A stretch of 64,000 nucleotides of DNA from the NCBI GenBank assembly GCA_027533455.1, contig JAPZUC010000006.1, forward strand, positions 124,001-188,000, written 5' to 3'. Positions within the stretch are counted from its first letter, which is position 1, and every line of letters starts with the position of its first letter. Shown piece after piece: positions 35,806 through 44,478 of the stretch. The translations under genes and the position numbers were made by a program. This DNA is from Porphyrobacter sp. (GTDB lineage Bacteria > Pseudomonadota > Alphaproteobacteria > Sphingomonadales > Sphingomonadaceae). Below the pieces are notes generated by a model. It ran no database searches and was not told where the DNA came from. It saw only the letters and a list, made by a program, of their open reading frames with translations.

Positions 35806-36308
35806 GCTGGTCGCTCCGGCTGGCGCGGCCAGAAGACGCCGAGACGATGCCGGCCATCGAGCGCGAGGCAGCCATCGCCTTCGCAGCGGAGCCGTCGGTC
35901 AATCCGGCCCGCACCCGTTCGCAAGCCGATTACGCCCGCCTGATCCGCAAGGGCCACAGCCTTGTCACCCATGTGGGCGAGGCAATGGCGGGCTTTCTCG
36001 TTGCCGAACCCTTCCGACGCGAGCTGCACATCTGGGAGATGGACGTGGCCCCCGCCTTCCAGCGGCGCGGCATCGGCGCCGGGCTGGTGCGCGCGGCCCA
36101 GATCGACGCGCGTAATACCGGCTTCAAAGCGCTCACGCTTACCACCTTCCGCGATCTGCCGTGGAACGGGCCGTTCTATGCCCGCCTCGGCTTCGAGGAA
36201 GTCACTGCGCTCGACGCGCATATCCGGCTGGCGGGCGAACTGGCGAACGAGATCGACGACGGCCTGCCCGCCGACCGCCGCTGCGCGATGATCTGCTTTC
36301 TGGATTAA
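35802..36308 (+). CDS. GNAT-family N-acetyltransferase
   Basis: 168 residues. The acetyl-CoA binding motif is FQRRGIGAGLVRAAQIDARNTG (~85-106; Q/RxxGxG/A pattern), and the C-terminal PWNGPFYARLGFEEV matches the GNAT B motif. Substrate is unknown; PFYARLGF-type enzymes often act on small amines or peptides. Translationally coupled to lptG through the ATGA overlap. It converges on the desaturase gene, 15 bases away. Confidence 0.85.
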   Translation: MSWSLRLARPEDAETMPAIEREAAIAFAAEPSVNPARTRSQADYARLIRKGHSLVTHVGEAMAGFLVAEPFRRELHIWEMDVAPAFQRRGIGAGLVRAAQIDARNTGFKALTLTTFRDLPWNGPFYARLGFEEVTALDAHIRLAGELANEIDDGLPADRRCAMICFLD

Positions 36309-36323
36309 GCGGGACGGGCAGCC

Positions 36324-37418
36324 CTAGGCCGCCTTTCTCCCCATCGTGCTCTTGGCGATCCGGCCGACAAGCGTCAGCATCCCGGGGTGGTTCGCGCCTT
36401 CATAGGTCGAACCCGTGCCCAGCTCGCGGGCGAGCCGCCGGTGCGCTTCGGGCAGGTCGTGGTAAGGCATCGAGGGCATCAGGTGGTGCAGCGCGTGATA
36501 GCGCAGGCCCACCGGTGCCCAGATTTCCGCGACAACCCCCGGAGGCGGCACGTTGACGGAATCGAGGAACTGCGCGGTCACTGTCATTGCCTCGCCCTCG
36601 TTCTCCCACAGGTGCGCGACCAGTGTGCGCAGCTGGTTGAGCACCGCAGCAAGCGACAGGATCGCCAGCGCGGTCGCCAGCGGCTGCCAGCCGAACACGA
36701 ACACGGAAGCGATCAGCGCCATCGCCCAGAGGCTCGCACCCGCTTCCTGCCAGCGCACCCGGCCCGCAAACTCGCCTTCGGGCGCCTTGCGGCGGAATTC
36801 GGGGTTGATCGAGAGCGACGAGAACCGCTCCCACACGAAAGTGCGCAGCGGCGGCACCAGCAGGCCGAGCGGGTAGAGCACGCCGAAGCGCACGATCAGC
36901 GCCACCGGCAGCAGCATCGCCACCAGCACGAACAGCGGCAGGCTCCACGGCTTCATCAGCGCGAGCGGCAGGTATTCGGGGTCCTCGATCGTGCCGTATT
37001 GCGTGCGCTTGTGATGGATCACGTGCACGCCTTCATACATGAAGGACGGCGTCAGCATCGGAATGCCGACCAGCAGGTTCCAGCCCGTGCGGAAACCCGG
37101 CAGCGCATCGCGGTGGATATGGGTCAGCTCGTGGATGAACATCAGCGCGCGGTACAGCGCCAGCGCCGCGACGAGGCCTGCCGCGATCTGCACGGCAAGG
37201 CTCTGCGAAACGATCGCCACCGCAATCCCGGCATAGCCCACGCCAGCGGAAAGCAGCATGTCAGGCCAGTAAATCGACGCCTTCGCTTCGCCCAGCCCCT
37301 TGGTCAGGTCGCGCGCGGCGCGCAGCATCGCTTTGTCGTCCTCGGCCATAAACTGGACGCGGGTCGCCTTCACGGGGGCAGGAGAGAGGGGCTGGTGCAC
37401 GGTCATATCGGGGGTCAT
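36324..37418 (-). CDS. Membrane fatty acid desaturase
   Basis: Oxygen-dependent di-iron desaturase of the inner membrane. 364 residues with three histidine boxes: HELTHIH (~115), HVIHHKR (~151) and YHALHHLMP (~308), and four main hydrophobic segments. The arrangement resembles beta-carotene ketolase/hydroxylase-like and acyl-lipid desaturases of the FA_desaturase family; which acyl chain or lipid is modified cannot be told. Likely electron partners are not adjacent. The start ATG at 37418 gives a Pro/Ser-rich cytosolic N-terminus. Confidence 0.85.
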   Translation of the reverse strand: MTPDMTVHQPLSPAPVKATRVQFMAEDDKAMLRAARDLTKGLGEAKASIYWPDMLLSAGVGYAGIAVAIVSQSLAVQIAAGLVAALALYRALMFIHELTHIHRDALPGFRTGWNLLVGIPMLTPSFMYEGVHVIHHKRTQYGTIEDPEYLPLALMKPWSLPLFVLVAMLLPVALIVRFGVLYPLGLLVPPLRTFVWERFSSLSINPEFRRKAPEGEFAGRVRWQEAGASLWAMALIASVFVFGWQPLATALAILSLAAVLNQLRTLVAHLWENEGEAMTVTAQFLDSVNVPPPGVVAEIWAPVGLRYHALHHLMPSMPYHDLPEAHRRLARELGTGSTYEGANHPGMLTLVGRIAKSTMGRKAA

Positions 37419-37563
37419 CGGCTTTAATTCCTGAGGCTCGCCCTACCCGAAAACGGGTCGCGCGCCAAACGCGGGTTGTTGGTGACAGTTATCGAACGCC
37501 TTGCGCGATTGGCGCCGGCGCGACACAGACACCTTGATCAACCGCAATTACGGGGATGGCTGC

Positions 37564-38739
37564 GTGACGGATGAACTGGCCCGTGGGGCTGAGATAGTAA
37601 TCGAACCGGTCACGGACAAGCGTGGGCGTGTGGCCTTTGTCGATCTCGGGCGGGCATTCTCCGACCGGCTCGAACATTTCGTCCCGCAAATTCGCTCCGA
37701 ACAGATCGAACTGGTCGATCCGTCCAAGAACCCGTTCTTCGGCCACGCGCGCGCGCAGCTGTTCATCGCGAAGCAGGGCGACACGCCGGTGGGACGTATC
37801 TCGGCGCATATCGATGAACTGGCGCTCGCCATGCCGGCCGATCAGGGCTTTGGCCCAGACACCGGCTTTTTCGGCTATCTCGATGCCGAGACGGAGGACA
37901 TCGCCCGCGCATTGCTCGCTGCTGCCGAGGCGTGGCTGGCCGGCGAGGGAATGAAGCGCGTGCTCGGCCCGATCTCGCTGTCGATCTGGGAAGAACCCGG
38001 CCTGCTGGTGCGCGGCCAGGATCACGCGCCGATGATCATGATGGGCCACCACCCGGCGCATTATGCCGGCTGGATCGAGGCAGCGGGCTATGCGCGCGCC
38101 AAGACGCTCTACACCTACGATCTCGACATCTCGAAGCCGTTCTCCCCGCTGGTGCAGCGGATCGTGCAATCGGGGCACAAGAATGCGCGGATCAACGTCC
38201 GCCGGGTGCGAAAGGCCGATTGGGACGCGGAGGTGGCAATCATCCTCGGCATTCTCAACGATGCTTGGTCCGACAACTGGGGCTTCGTGCCCTTCACCCC
38301 GGCCGAGGTCGCCTACGCGGGCAAGAAGCTGCGCCCGATCATCAAGGAAGAGCTTAACATGATTGCCGAGGTCGATGGCCGGCCCGTGGCCTTCATGCTG
38401 ACCTTCCCCGACGTGAACGACGCGCTGGCGAAGATCCGCGGCAAGCTGCTCCCGTTTGGCTGGTTCCACATGCTGCGCTGGTTGCGCCACCCCAAAGGTG
38501 CGGGGATGCGGGTGCCGCTCATGGGGGTGCTGAAGGAACTCCACAACAGCCGCCTTGCGAGCCAGCTGGCCTTCATGATGATCGAGACGATCCGGCTTGA
38601 GGCCAACGGCAAGTACGGCTCGACCCGCGGCGAGCTTGGCTGGGTGTTGGAAGACAACCAGGGCATGGTCGCCATCGCGGACACGATACAGAGCACGGTT
38701 AACCGCGAATATGTGATCTACGAGCGGGTGTTGGGCTGA
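37564..38739 (+). CDS. Large GNAT-like protein of YghO type
   Basis: 391 residues from GTG 37564, with GGGGATGG ahead of it (a TTG at 37501 would add 21 residues). Two GNAT-like halves are suggested: residues ~60-170 (KNPFFGHARAQLFIAKQGDTPVGRISAH) and ~245-385 (WDAEVAIILGILNDAWSDNWGFVPFTP, then VDGRPVAFMLTFPD). The family is widespread in alphaproteobacteria and E. coli YghO, with unknown substrate. No membrane segment. A terminator hairpin follows 52 bases downstream. Confidence 0.75.
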   Translation: MTDELARGAEIVIEPVTDKRGRVAFVDLGRAFSDRLEHFVPQIRSEQIELVDPSKNPFFGHARAQLFIAKQGDTPVGRISAHIDELALAMPADQGFGPDTGFFGYLDAETEDIARALLAAAEAWLAGEGMKRVLGPISLSIWEEPGLLVRGQDHAPMIMMGHHPAHYAGWIEAAGYARAKTLYTYDLDISKPFSPLVQRIVQSGHKNARINVRRVRKADWDAEVAIILGILNDAWSDNWGFVPFTPAEVAYAGKKLRPIIKEELNMIAEVDGRPVAFMLTFPDVNDALAKIRGKLLPFGWFHMLRWLRHPKGAGMRVPLMGVLKELHNSRLASQLAFMMIETIRLEANGKYGSTRGELGWVLEDNQGMVAIADTIQSTVNREYVIYERVLG

Positions 38740-39051
38740 TTGAGCCACCTGCGGGGGTGCAAACCGCCCGCCCCGCCTCCCCAAAGAAAAAAGGCCTCCG
38801 TTGCAGAACAACGGAGGCCTTTCGGGATCGTATCACCAGCCGTTTGGACGGGAGGGGGGTCTTGGCGGTGACAAAGCTATAATGATCGACCTTGCGAGCA
38901 GTTCCCGGCGACCTCAAAATTTTTTTGACCCTAGGGAAACAACAGAGAAACTTCAAGGATACCAGCCACTTGTCGGATAGGCGCGACGGGCGCGCGGGGA
39001 ACCGCTATGGCGTCGAGTCAGTTGCTCAACCAGACCAGCCAAAGGTGTCTC
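38740..39051. other. Intergenic region ahead of phyR
   Basis: 312 bases. It holds a terminator hairpin at 38792-38820, a stretch CGCCCCGCCTCCCC at 38769-38782 that resembles the arms of the inverted repeat at 39861-39951, a poly-T run at 38921-38927, and probably the phyR promoter. I looked for the EcfG-type promoter (GGAAC, 16-17 bases, CGTT) and found no good match. No gene is evident. Confidence 0.5.
38792..38822 (+). terminator. Hairpin terminator after the GNAT-like gene
   Basis: 12-bp perfect stem AGGCCTCCGTTG with its complement, loop CAGAA, preceded by an A-rich run and followed by only two T. The A-run on one side could make it act in the opposite direction as well. Confidence 0.8.
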
Positions 39052-39840
39052 ATGTCTCTCGGAAGCCAGATCGCGGCCAACCTGCCCTTCTTGCGCCGCT
39101 TTGCCCGCGCGCTCACCGGATCGCAGGCGAGCGGCGATGCTTTCGTGCGCGAGATGCTCGAAGCGGTGCTGGCGGACGAGACACTGATGGCGAGCCTTTC
39201 GGGCGGGCGTGTGCCGCTTTACCGCGCTTTCGGGAAGGTCTGGGCGAGCGCCTCGGGCTCGGCTGCCACAGGCACGCCGACCAGCGAGCACGAGGCCGGT
39301 GCGCAGGCGCGGCTCGGCGTGATCACCCCGCCAGCGCGGCAGGCACTGCTGCTGACCACGCTTGAGGATTTCACCACGGCAGAGGCCGCAGAGATCCTCG
39401 AACGCTCGCCGGAAGAGGTTGCAGCCCTCGTCGCTGAAGCCATTGCCGAGATCGAGCGCGAGCAGACCACCAGCGTCCTCATCATCGAGGATGAACCTCT
39501 GATCGCGATGCAGCTGGAAGATCTCGTCACCGGCCTGGGCCACACCGTCAGTGGCACCGCCGCGACCCGCACCCAGGCCCGCGCGGCGGTGGCCGAGGCC
39601 ATGCCGGGGCTGGTGCTGGCCGACATCCAATTGGCCGACGGTTCGTCCGGCCTTGATGCCGTGGACGACATCCTGAGCGTCGGCGCGATGCCGGTGATCT
39701 TCATCACCGCCTACCCAGAACGCCTGCTGACCGGTGACCGGCCCGAACCGACCTACCTCGTCACCAAGCCCTTCCAGGAAGCCACCGTTCGCGCGGCGAT
39801 CAGCCAGGCGCTGTTCTTCGGATCGACCAGGCCTCTTTGA
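39052..39840 (+). CDS. phyR: PhyR, response regulator and anti-anti-sigma factor of the general stress response
   Basis: 262 residues, the family length, from ATG 39052 (AAAGG seven bases upstream). Residues 1-130 form the EcfG-like sigma domain (LPFLRRFARALTGSQASGDAFVREM, then PARQALLLTTLEDFTTAEAAEIL); residues ~140-262 form a receiver domain with IIEDEPLI (acidic pocket), Asp191 in LADIQLADGSSG as phosphoacceptor, TAYPE and KPF. Once phosphorylated, it sequesters NepR and frees EcfG. It is transcribed toward the histidine kinase gene, with the 37-bp inverted repeat between. Confidence 0.95.
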   Translation: MSLGSQIAANLPFLRRFARALTGSQASGDAFVREMLEAVLADETLMASLSGGRVPLYRAFGKVWASASGSAATGTPTSEHEAGAQARLGVITPPARQALLLTTLEDFTTAEAAEILERSPEEVAALVAEAIAEIEREQTTSVLIIEDEPLIAMQLEDLVTGLGHTVSGTAATRTQARAAVAEAMPGLVLADIQLADGSSGLDAVDDILSVGAMPVIFITAYPERLLTGDRPEPTYLVTKPFQEATVRAAISQALFFGSTRPL

Positions 39841-39860
39841 TTTCGTGCCACCTTTGGTGG

Positions 39861-39951
39861 CGCAGACCTCCCGCTCCGCCTCCCCACCCGGCCACCATAA
39901 CATAGTGGTACTATTGGTGGCCGGGTGGGGAGGCGGAGCGGGAGGTCTGCG
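39861..39951. repeat. 37-bp perfect inverted repeat between convergent phyR and kinase genes
   Basis: Arms 39861-39897 and 39915-39951 are exact reverse complements over 37 bases with a 17-base loop. Flanks hold two more small hairpins: GCCACC-TTT-GGTGGC at 39847-39861 and GTCGCGC-TTCA-GCGCGAC at 39951-39968. The stem is far longer than a normal terminator and has no U-tract. It may act as a bidirectional terminator, be a mobile-repeat (REP-like or MITE-like) insertion, or be an artefact of inverted duplication. Confidence 0.9.
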
Positions 39952-39975
39952 TCGCGCTTCAGCGCGACCTTAGAA

Positions 39976-41817
39976 TCAAGGCTTCCGCACCCTTCTGTCC
40001 GGGTCCTTGTCACGAATCTTGAAATCGGCCGGCCGGCGCACCGGCACCCGAAGCACGCAGCGCACCCCGCTTTCGGCAAAATCGAGCGTCACCGGCTGGC
40101 GCAGTTCATGGGCGACGACCTTTTCGATCAGCTCGGTGCCAAACCCGCGGCGTCGCTGAGTGGCGACCGGTGGTCCGCCGGTTTCCTGCCATTCAACCTC
40201 GGCCCATGCCGTCTCTGCAGCGGGATCATCACCGCGCTGCCAGCGGATCGTGATCTTGCCGCCCGGTACGCTCAACGCGCCATACTTGGCGGCGTTCGTC
40301 GCCAGTTCGTGCACCGCGAGGCCAAAGGACAGCGCATCATTGGGCGCCAGTTCCAGTTCCGGACCTTCGAGCAGGATCGCGTCCCCCAGAGCTACGCGGA
40401 AGTGCTGAAGCTCGGCCTGGATCACCGCGCGGATCGGGGTCGTGCCCCAATCGGTGACCGTCAGAAGGTCGTGCGTCGCCGAAAGCGCACGGATCCGGCC
40501 TTCGAGGCTGTCGGCAAAATCGTCGAGCCCGCTCGCCCGGCGGCGGGTCAGCGAAAGGATCGACAACACGTTGGCCAGCGTGTTCTTTACGCGGTGATTG
40601 AGCTCGCGGGTCAGCGAATTACGGATCGAGTGCTGTTCTTCGAAGAACGCGAGCCGCGCCTGATCCTCGAACGCCTGCTGCGTCAGCAGCCGTGCCAGTA
40701 GCATCAGCAGGCTCGCCAGCGCCAGCCCGAAGAACAGCGTCACCATCGACAGCGAGGAGAGCACCTGCACATTCGCGCTTTCGATCACCAGCATCAGCTT
40801 GCGGTCGGCGATGTTGACCTCCTGTTGCACGGTCTCGTCGGCAGCGTCGGCGATGGTTTGCGCCACCAGCAGGTGCCCGGTCGAAACCTCTCCGTCATAG
40901 AGCCGCACGCCGAAGCGGCCCTGTCCCTGCCGGTCGATAGCTGCATCAAGGAACTCGCGCGCGCGGAACGGTGTGTAGACGAAACCGGCGAGACTGCGCT
41001 CGTCGGGCAGGCCACCCGCCCGCGCCATACGGAATACCGGCATATAGATCGCAAAGGCGGGCGCTGTGCCGCTGGTTTCCTGCAACAGGATGATCCGGCC
41101 CGAGGCTGCGGGGCGCAGCGTGAGCTCGGCCTCGGCCATCGCTGCGGCGCGGGCGGCGTCGGAATACATATCGTAACCGAGCGCGCGGCGATTCAGCGCG
41201 GTTTCCGGCGCGAACATGGCAACTGGCGCGATGCGGCCGGTGCTGCCCTCGGCAGGCCGGGGATAGATGTCGGGATAGGCGGGCTGGCTTGCGCGGGTGC
41301 GGGAGAGAAAGCCGGGTAGATCGCGCGCCTCGATCACCGGGATCCAGCCGATCCCTTCCGCGCCCGAATATTCGGTGTTGAGCTTCAGCGCCCGCACGAA
41401 GCTGTCAAAGGTTTCGGGGCTCACTTCTGGAACGCTGGAGAACAGCGCCGCGCCGGCGCGCAGATAGGAGGTAAACCCGCTGCCGCTTCGGTCGAGCGCG
41501 GCCGCCACGGCTTGCGCATATTCGCGCATCTGCGCGCGCTCGCGGGCGCGGGCGTTGCTCTCGATCGCGAAGACGCTGAGTGCGGTGATCGCGGCGAGCG
41601 CGATGAAGATCACCAGCGGGATCGCGCGCGGATAGAGCACGAGCCAGCGCCGCGCCCGCCCCGCGGAAGACGGTGGCGGCAGCGCGGCGGGACCATCATC
41701 AGGGATCAAGGCGAGCGGGTCGATGGCGGGTATTTCCTGTGGGGCCAAGAGCCGAAGCATGACGCTGGGGCCGGTGGCGGAACCAAACAGGTAGCGCATC
41801 GTTCCCGAATCGTCCAA
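39976..41817 (-). CDS. CHASE-domain HWE/HisKA_2 sensor histidine kinase (PhyK-like)
   Basis: 613 residues: transmembrane helix ~65-85, periplasmic CHASE-type sensor ~90-345 (ALKLNTEYSGAEGIGWIPVI, YDMYSDAARAAAMAEA), helix ~355-377, then a HisKA_2/HWE dimerisation segment RELNHRVKNTLANV with His408 and an ATPase domain (LAVHELATNAAKYGAL, then GFGTELIEKVV). The periplasmic ligand is unknown. Position beside phyR and nepR-ecfG makes it the likely PhyR kinase. Upstream starts differ by a few residues (an ATG six codons later is plausible). Confidence 0.9.
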   Translation of the reverse strand: MDDSGTMRYLFGSATGPSVMLRLLAPQEIPAIDPLALIPDDGPAALPPPSSAGRARRWLVLYPRAIPLVIFIALAAITALSVFAIESNARARERAQMREYAQAVAAALDRSGSGFTSYLRAGAALFSSVPEVSPETFDSFVRALKLNTEYSGAEGIGWIPVIEARDLPGFLSRTRASQPAYPDIYPRPAEGSTGRIAPVAMFAPETALNRRALGYDMYSDAARAAAMAEAELTLRPAASGRIILLQETSGTAPAFAIYMPVFRMARAGGLPDERSLAGFVYTPFRAREFLDAAIDRQGQGRFGVRLYDGEVSTGHLLVAQTIADAADETVQQEVNIADRKLMLVIESANVQVLSSLSMVTLFFGLALASLLMLLARLLTQQAFEDQARLAFFEEQHSIRNSLTRELNHRVKNTLANVLSILSLTRRRASGLDDFADSLEGRIRALSATHDLLTVTDWGTTPIRAVIQAELQHFRVALGDAILLEGPELELAPNDALSFGLAVHELATNAAKYGALSVPGGKITIRWQRGDDPAAETAWAEVEWQETGGPPVATQRRRGFGTELIEKVVAHELRQPVTLDFAESGVRCVLRVPVRRPADFKIRDKDPDRRVRKP

Positions 41818-41923
41818 ACTCGCCTTACGAGGGTTCTGGCCGGCGTCATTCTGACCTGGGCCGGGATAGACGGGACGGCCCTGATGCGGGCCGGGACAAC
41901 GGGATCAGGGACAACCGAAGACT

Positions 41924-42157
41924 ATGGCCTCCAATCACAGACAGGCTGGCGATGGCGGAAGCGGTGGCAGCGCCCAGCGCCGTCCGCCCGAATGGGCCGA
42001 TGGGCTGAAGCAACTTTATGATTCGGTGGTCGAGGAAGCCCTGCCCGACAGCTTCAAGGACCTGCTCGACCGGCTCGACGAAATCGATCCTGCCCGCAGC
42101 AGAAATGCAGGCAATGACGATGCCCCGCCGCAAGGCCGCGGGACACAGGATCAATGA
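41924..42157 (+). CDS. nepR: NepR-type anti-sigma factor
   Basis: Binds and inhibits EcfG until phosphorylated PhyR displaces it. 77 residues, small and helical, with disordered ends; the core WADGLKQLYDSVVEEALPDSFKDLLDRLD matches NepR helices 1 and 2. It overlaps the ecfG start as ATGA. The 106-base spacer to the divergent kinase gene presumably carries both promoters; I could not identify a GGAAC/CGTT pair with confidence. Confidence 0.92.
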   Translation: MASNHRQAGDGGSGGSAQRRPPEWADGLKQLYDSVVEEALPDSFKDLLDRLDEIDPARSRNAGNDDAPPQGRGTQDQ

Positions 42158-42777
42158 GCGATGAGCGCCCGACCGGCGACAGGCGCTCGGCTGCCGACAA
42201 ATCCGATTTCAAGCGTGATCTGACCCAGGTCGTCCCGCACCTGCGTGCTTTTGCGCGCGGGCTTTGCGGGCGGCCCGATCTGGCCGACGATCTGGTGCAG
42301 GAAACACTGCTGAAGGCCTGGGCGGCACAGGACCGGTTCGAGCCCGGCACCTCGATGCGCGCCTGGACCTTCGTGATTCTGCGCAATGCCTACCTCACCG
42401 ACATGCGCCGTAACCGTTTTCGCGGCGAGTATGACGAGGGCGTGGCCGAACGGATCCTGACGGCGCCCGCCGGACAGGAAGAACCGATCCACCTTTCCGA
42501 CCTCCACCGCGCGCTGCTGACGCTTCCGGCGGAACGGCGCGAGGCGCTGTTGCTGGTGGGCGCAGGCGGATTTTCCTACGAGGAAGCAGCGGCGATCTGC
42601 GGCTGTGCGGTCGGCACGATCAAGAGCCGCGTGGGCCGCGCACGCGCTGCCCTGTCCGAAATGCTGGCAAACGGCGCGATCCCGCGCCGCTCAACCGATG
42701 ACGACGTGGCGCACCGTGCGATCCTTGAAGAACTCGACATGGTCGCCGCCGGCAACGGGGTCAGCACGCGGGGGTAA
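42154..42777 (+). CDS. ecfG: EcfG-type sigma factor of the general stress response
   Basis: 207 residues. Region 2 begins VVPHLRAFARGLCGRPDLADDLVQETLLKAW, with promoter-melting aromatic residues in MRAWTFVILRN; region 4 is LPAERREALLLVGAGGFSYEEAAAICGCAVGTIKSRVGRAR. These are standard ECF family 15 (EcfG) features. Transcribes stress genes when NepR is titrated by PhyR. Terminator-like hairpin follows 25 bases after the stop. Confidence 0.94.
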   Translation: MSDERPTGDRRSAADKSDFKRDLTQVVPHLRAFARGLCGRPDLADDLVQETLLKAWAAQDRFEPGTSMRAWTFVILRNAYLTDMRRNRFRGEYDEGVAERILTAPAGQEEPIHLSDLHRALLTLPAERREALLLVGAGGFSYEEAAAICGCAVGTIKSRVGRARAALSEMLANGAIPRRSTDDDVAHRAILEELDMVAAGNGVSTRG

Positions 42778-42801
42778 GGCCTCCCGTCCTCAGGCAAGAA
42801 A

Positions 42802-42836
42802 AAGGCCCGAGGCACCGCTGCCCCGGGCCTTCTTCA
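42802..42836 (+). terminator. Hairpin terminator after ecfG
   Basis: 13-base arms (AAGGCCCGAGGCA and TGCCCCGGGCCTT, one mismatch), loop CCGC, then TCTTCATTTT. Its A-rich upstream side may let it serve the convergent sodB as well. Confidence 0.8.
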
Positions 42837-42856
42837 TTTTCGCAAGCCGGAGAGAC

Positions 42857-43465
42857 TTAGGCGTAAGTCCACACCGTCCCGCGTGCGAGGTTCTCGCTGG
42901 CGAAGGCCCAGTTGAGCTTGTTCTCGACCACCGCATCGAGATAGCTCGGACGCTTATTCTGGTGATCGAGTTAATAGGCGTGCTCCCACACGTCGAGCAC
43001 CAGCAGCGGGTTGAAGCCGCTGTCGGCCAGCGTGTCGGCATCGTGGGTTTCCTCGATGCTCAGCTTGCCGTCCTTTTCGGCGAGCCACACCCAACCGGAC
43101 GCGAAGTGGCCGACGCCGCGGTCCTTCAACTGCTTCTTGAGCGCATCGACCGAGCCGAACGCCTCGTCGATCTTGGCAGTAAGGTCAGCCGAAACCTCGG
43201 TGGTCGCAGGCGCCATCGAATGCCAGTAGAACGCGTGGTTCCAGGTCTGGGCCGAGTTATTGAACAGGCCCTGGTTGGTCCCGCGCGAGGCAGCGACGAT
43301 TTCCTCGAGCGACTTCGTCTCGTGATCGGTGCCGTCAATCGCGGCGTTCATTTTGTCGACATAGGTCTGGTGGTGCTTGCCGTAGTGAAACGACAGCGTC
43401 TCGGCCGAAATCTCCGGTTCAAGCGCGGTGTCGGCATAGGGAAGCGGGGAAAGTGCGAAAGCCAT
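42857..43465 (-). pseudogene. sodB: Iron/manganese superoxide dismutase interrupted by an in-frame TAA
   Basis: From ATG 43465 the frame gives a normal SodB: FHYGKHH with ligand His27, WNHAFYW with His77, and DVWEH with Asp158 and His162. At codon 165 (42971-42973), where SodB normally has Tyr in HAYYLDHQNKR, there is TAA. The remaining 37 codons, still highly conserved (LDHQNKRPSYLDAVVENKLNWAF, ending in WTYA), continue in frame to the true stop at 42857. All metal ligands precede the lesion, but the last C-terminal helix would be lost. A single base change (Tyr codon TAC/TAT to TAA) explains it. Confidence 0.88.
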
Positions 43466-43738
43466 GGTGTTCTCCAGGGTCGTTGGTTGCGGGTTCTGCT
43501 GCATAAAGCCGATGTTGGCGAAGCGAGCATGGACGTCCCTGCCGCTCACCTTCCAATTCATCATTGCGCGAAACCCAATGCTGGTTCGCTATGGCATGAT
43601 GGAGGACGATGCGGCGGATACACCCGGCGGGGTCTCGCCCGATTGGACCGCGATTATGGCGGGAAAAGGTCACAACGGGTGTGACAAGCCGGCTTTTTCG
43701 CGCCATGATTGCACGGGCAACCGCTATATGGGGATCAC

Positions 43739-44335
43739 ATGGCAAAATTCTTTGGAAACCTGCATCTCGTGCTGGCCGTCGGGCTGATCGCGGCGATTCT
43801 GGTCATCATCAGCTTCACTGGCTGGACCGGCTCCGATGCAAAATCATTGGCGGACGACGTGTTCCGCTGGCTCCACACCTTCTTCGGCATCCTGTGGATC
43901 GGACTGCTCTATTACCTGAACTTCGTGCAGGTTCCGACCATGCCGAAGATTCCGGCCGAGCAGACCGGGGCGATCAACAACCATATCGCGCCAAAGGTGT
44001 TCTTCTTCTTCCGCTATGCGGCGCTGGCGACGGTCGTTCTCGGCATCGCGATCGCCTTCCACAACGGTTATGGCGCACAGGCGCTGACCTTCGGCGGTGA
44101 AGGTGCGGACGGCATCAACATGATCGGGCTCGGCATGTGGCTGGGGCTTATCATGGCGTTCAACGTCTGGTTCATCATCTGGCCGGCACAGCGCAAGATC
44201 CTCAACATCGTGCCTGGCGCGACTGATGAGGAAAAGGCCAAGCTGCGTCCGCGTGCTCTGGCCGCAAGCCGCACCAACCTTCTGCTCTCGCTGCCGATGC
44301 TCTATTGCATGGTCAGCGCGAACCTCGGGGGTTGA
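43739..44335 (+). CDS. Urate hydroxylase PuuD-like membrane domain protein
   Basis: 198 residues from ATG 43739. Six to seven hydrophobic segments; WLHTFFGILWIGLLYYLNFVQVP and FFFFRYAALATVVLGIAIAF, later MWLGLIMAFNVWFIIWPAQRKIL, match the N-terminal membrane part of PuuD, a membrane-anchored urate oxidase. The C-terminal cytochrome c domain of full PuuD is absent, as in many sphingomonad homologues, so a urate role is not proven. Conserved His residues could bind haem. A hairpin terminator follows. Confidence 0.75.
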   Translation: MAKFFGNLHLVLAVGLIAAILVIISFTGWTGSDAKSLADDVFRWLHTFFGILWIGLLYYLNFVQVPTMPKIPAEQTGAINNHIAPKVFFFFRYAALATVVLGIAIAFHNGYGAQALTFGGEGADGINMIGLGMWLGLIMAFNVWFIIWPAQRKILNIVPGATDEEKAKLRPRALAASRTNLLLSLPMLYCMVSANLGG

Positions 44336-44435
44336 TAGTTGCGATTGCTCTCTCCTTTCGGGGGGAGAGCAACGCACAATCGAACTTCTAGCTGGCTTCG
44401 GGGGTTCGAGAACTCTGCTGCCCGGCACGCCAAAG

Positions 44436-44469
44436 ATGCCCAATGCGCGGGCCGCATCGGGCATTTTTT
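44436..44469 (+). terminator. Hairpin terminator after the PuuD-like gene
   Basis: Arms ATGCCCAATGCG and CGCATCGGGCAT (one mismatch) with a CGGGC loop, followed by TTTTT. It lies just short of the convergent symporter stop. A second, weaker hairpin without a T-tract (TTGCTCTC arms) is at 44345-44372. Confidence 0.8.
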
Positions 44470-44478
44470 GTTGCCTCT

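Noticed and set aside
38900..39051. EcfG-dependent promoter ahead of phyR
   Set aside because: GGGAAAC at 38935-38941 is close to the -35 but no CGTT lies 16-17 bases further on.
42971..42973. The sodB stop as recoding (selenocysteine or similar)
   Set aside because: The codon is TAA, not TGA, and no insertion element is apparent; nonsense or error is simpler.
42971..43564. Longer sodB start upstream of 43465
   Set aside because: The extra N-terminal residues do not match SodB, whereas ATG 43465 gives the family N-terminus.
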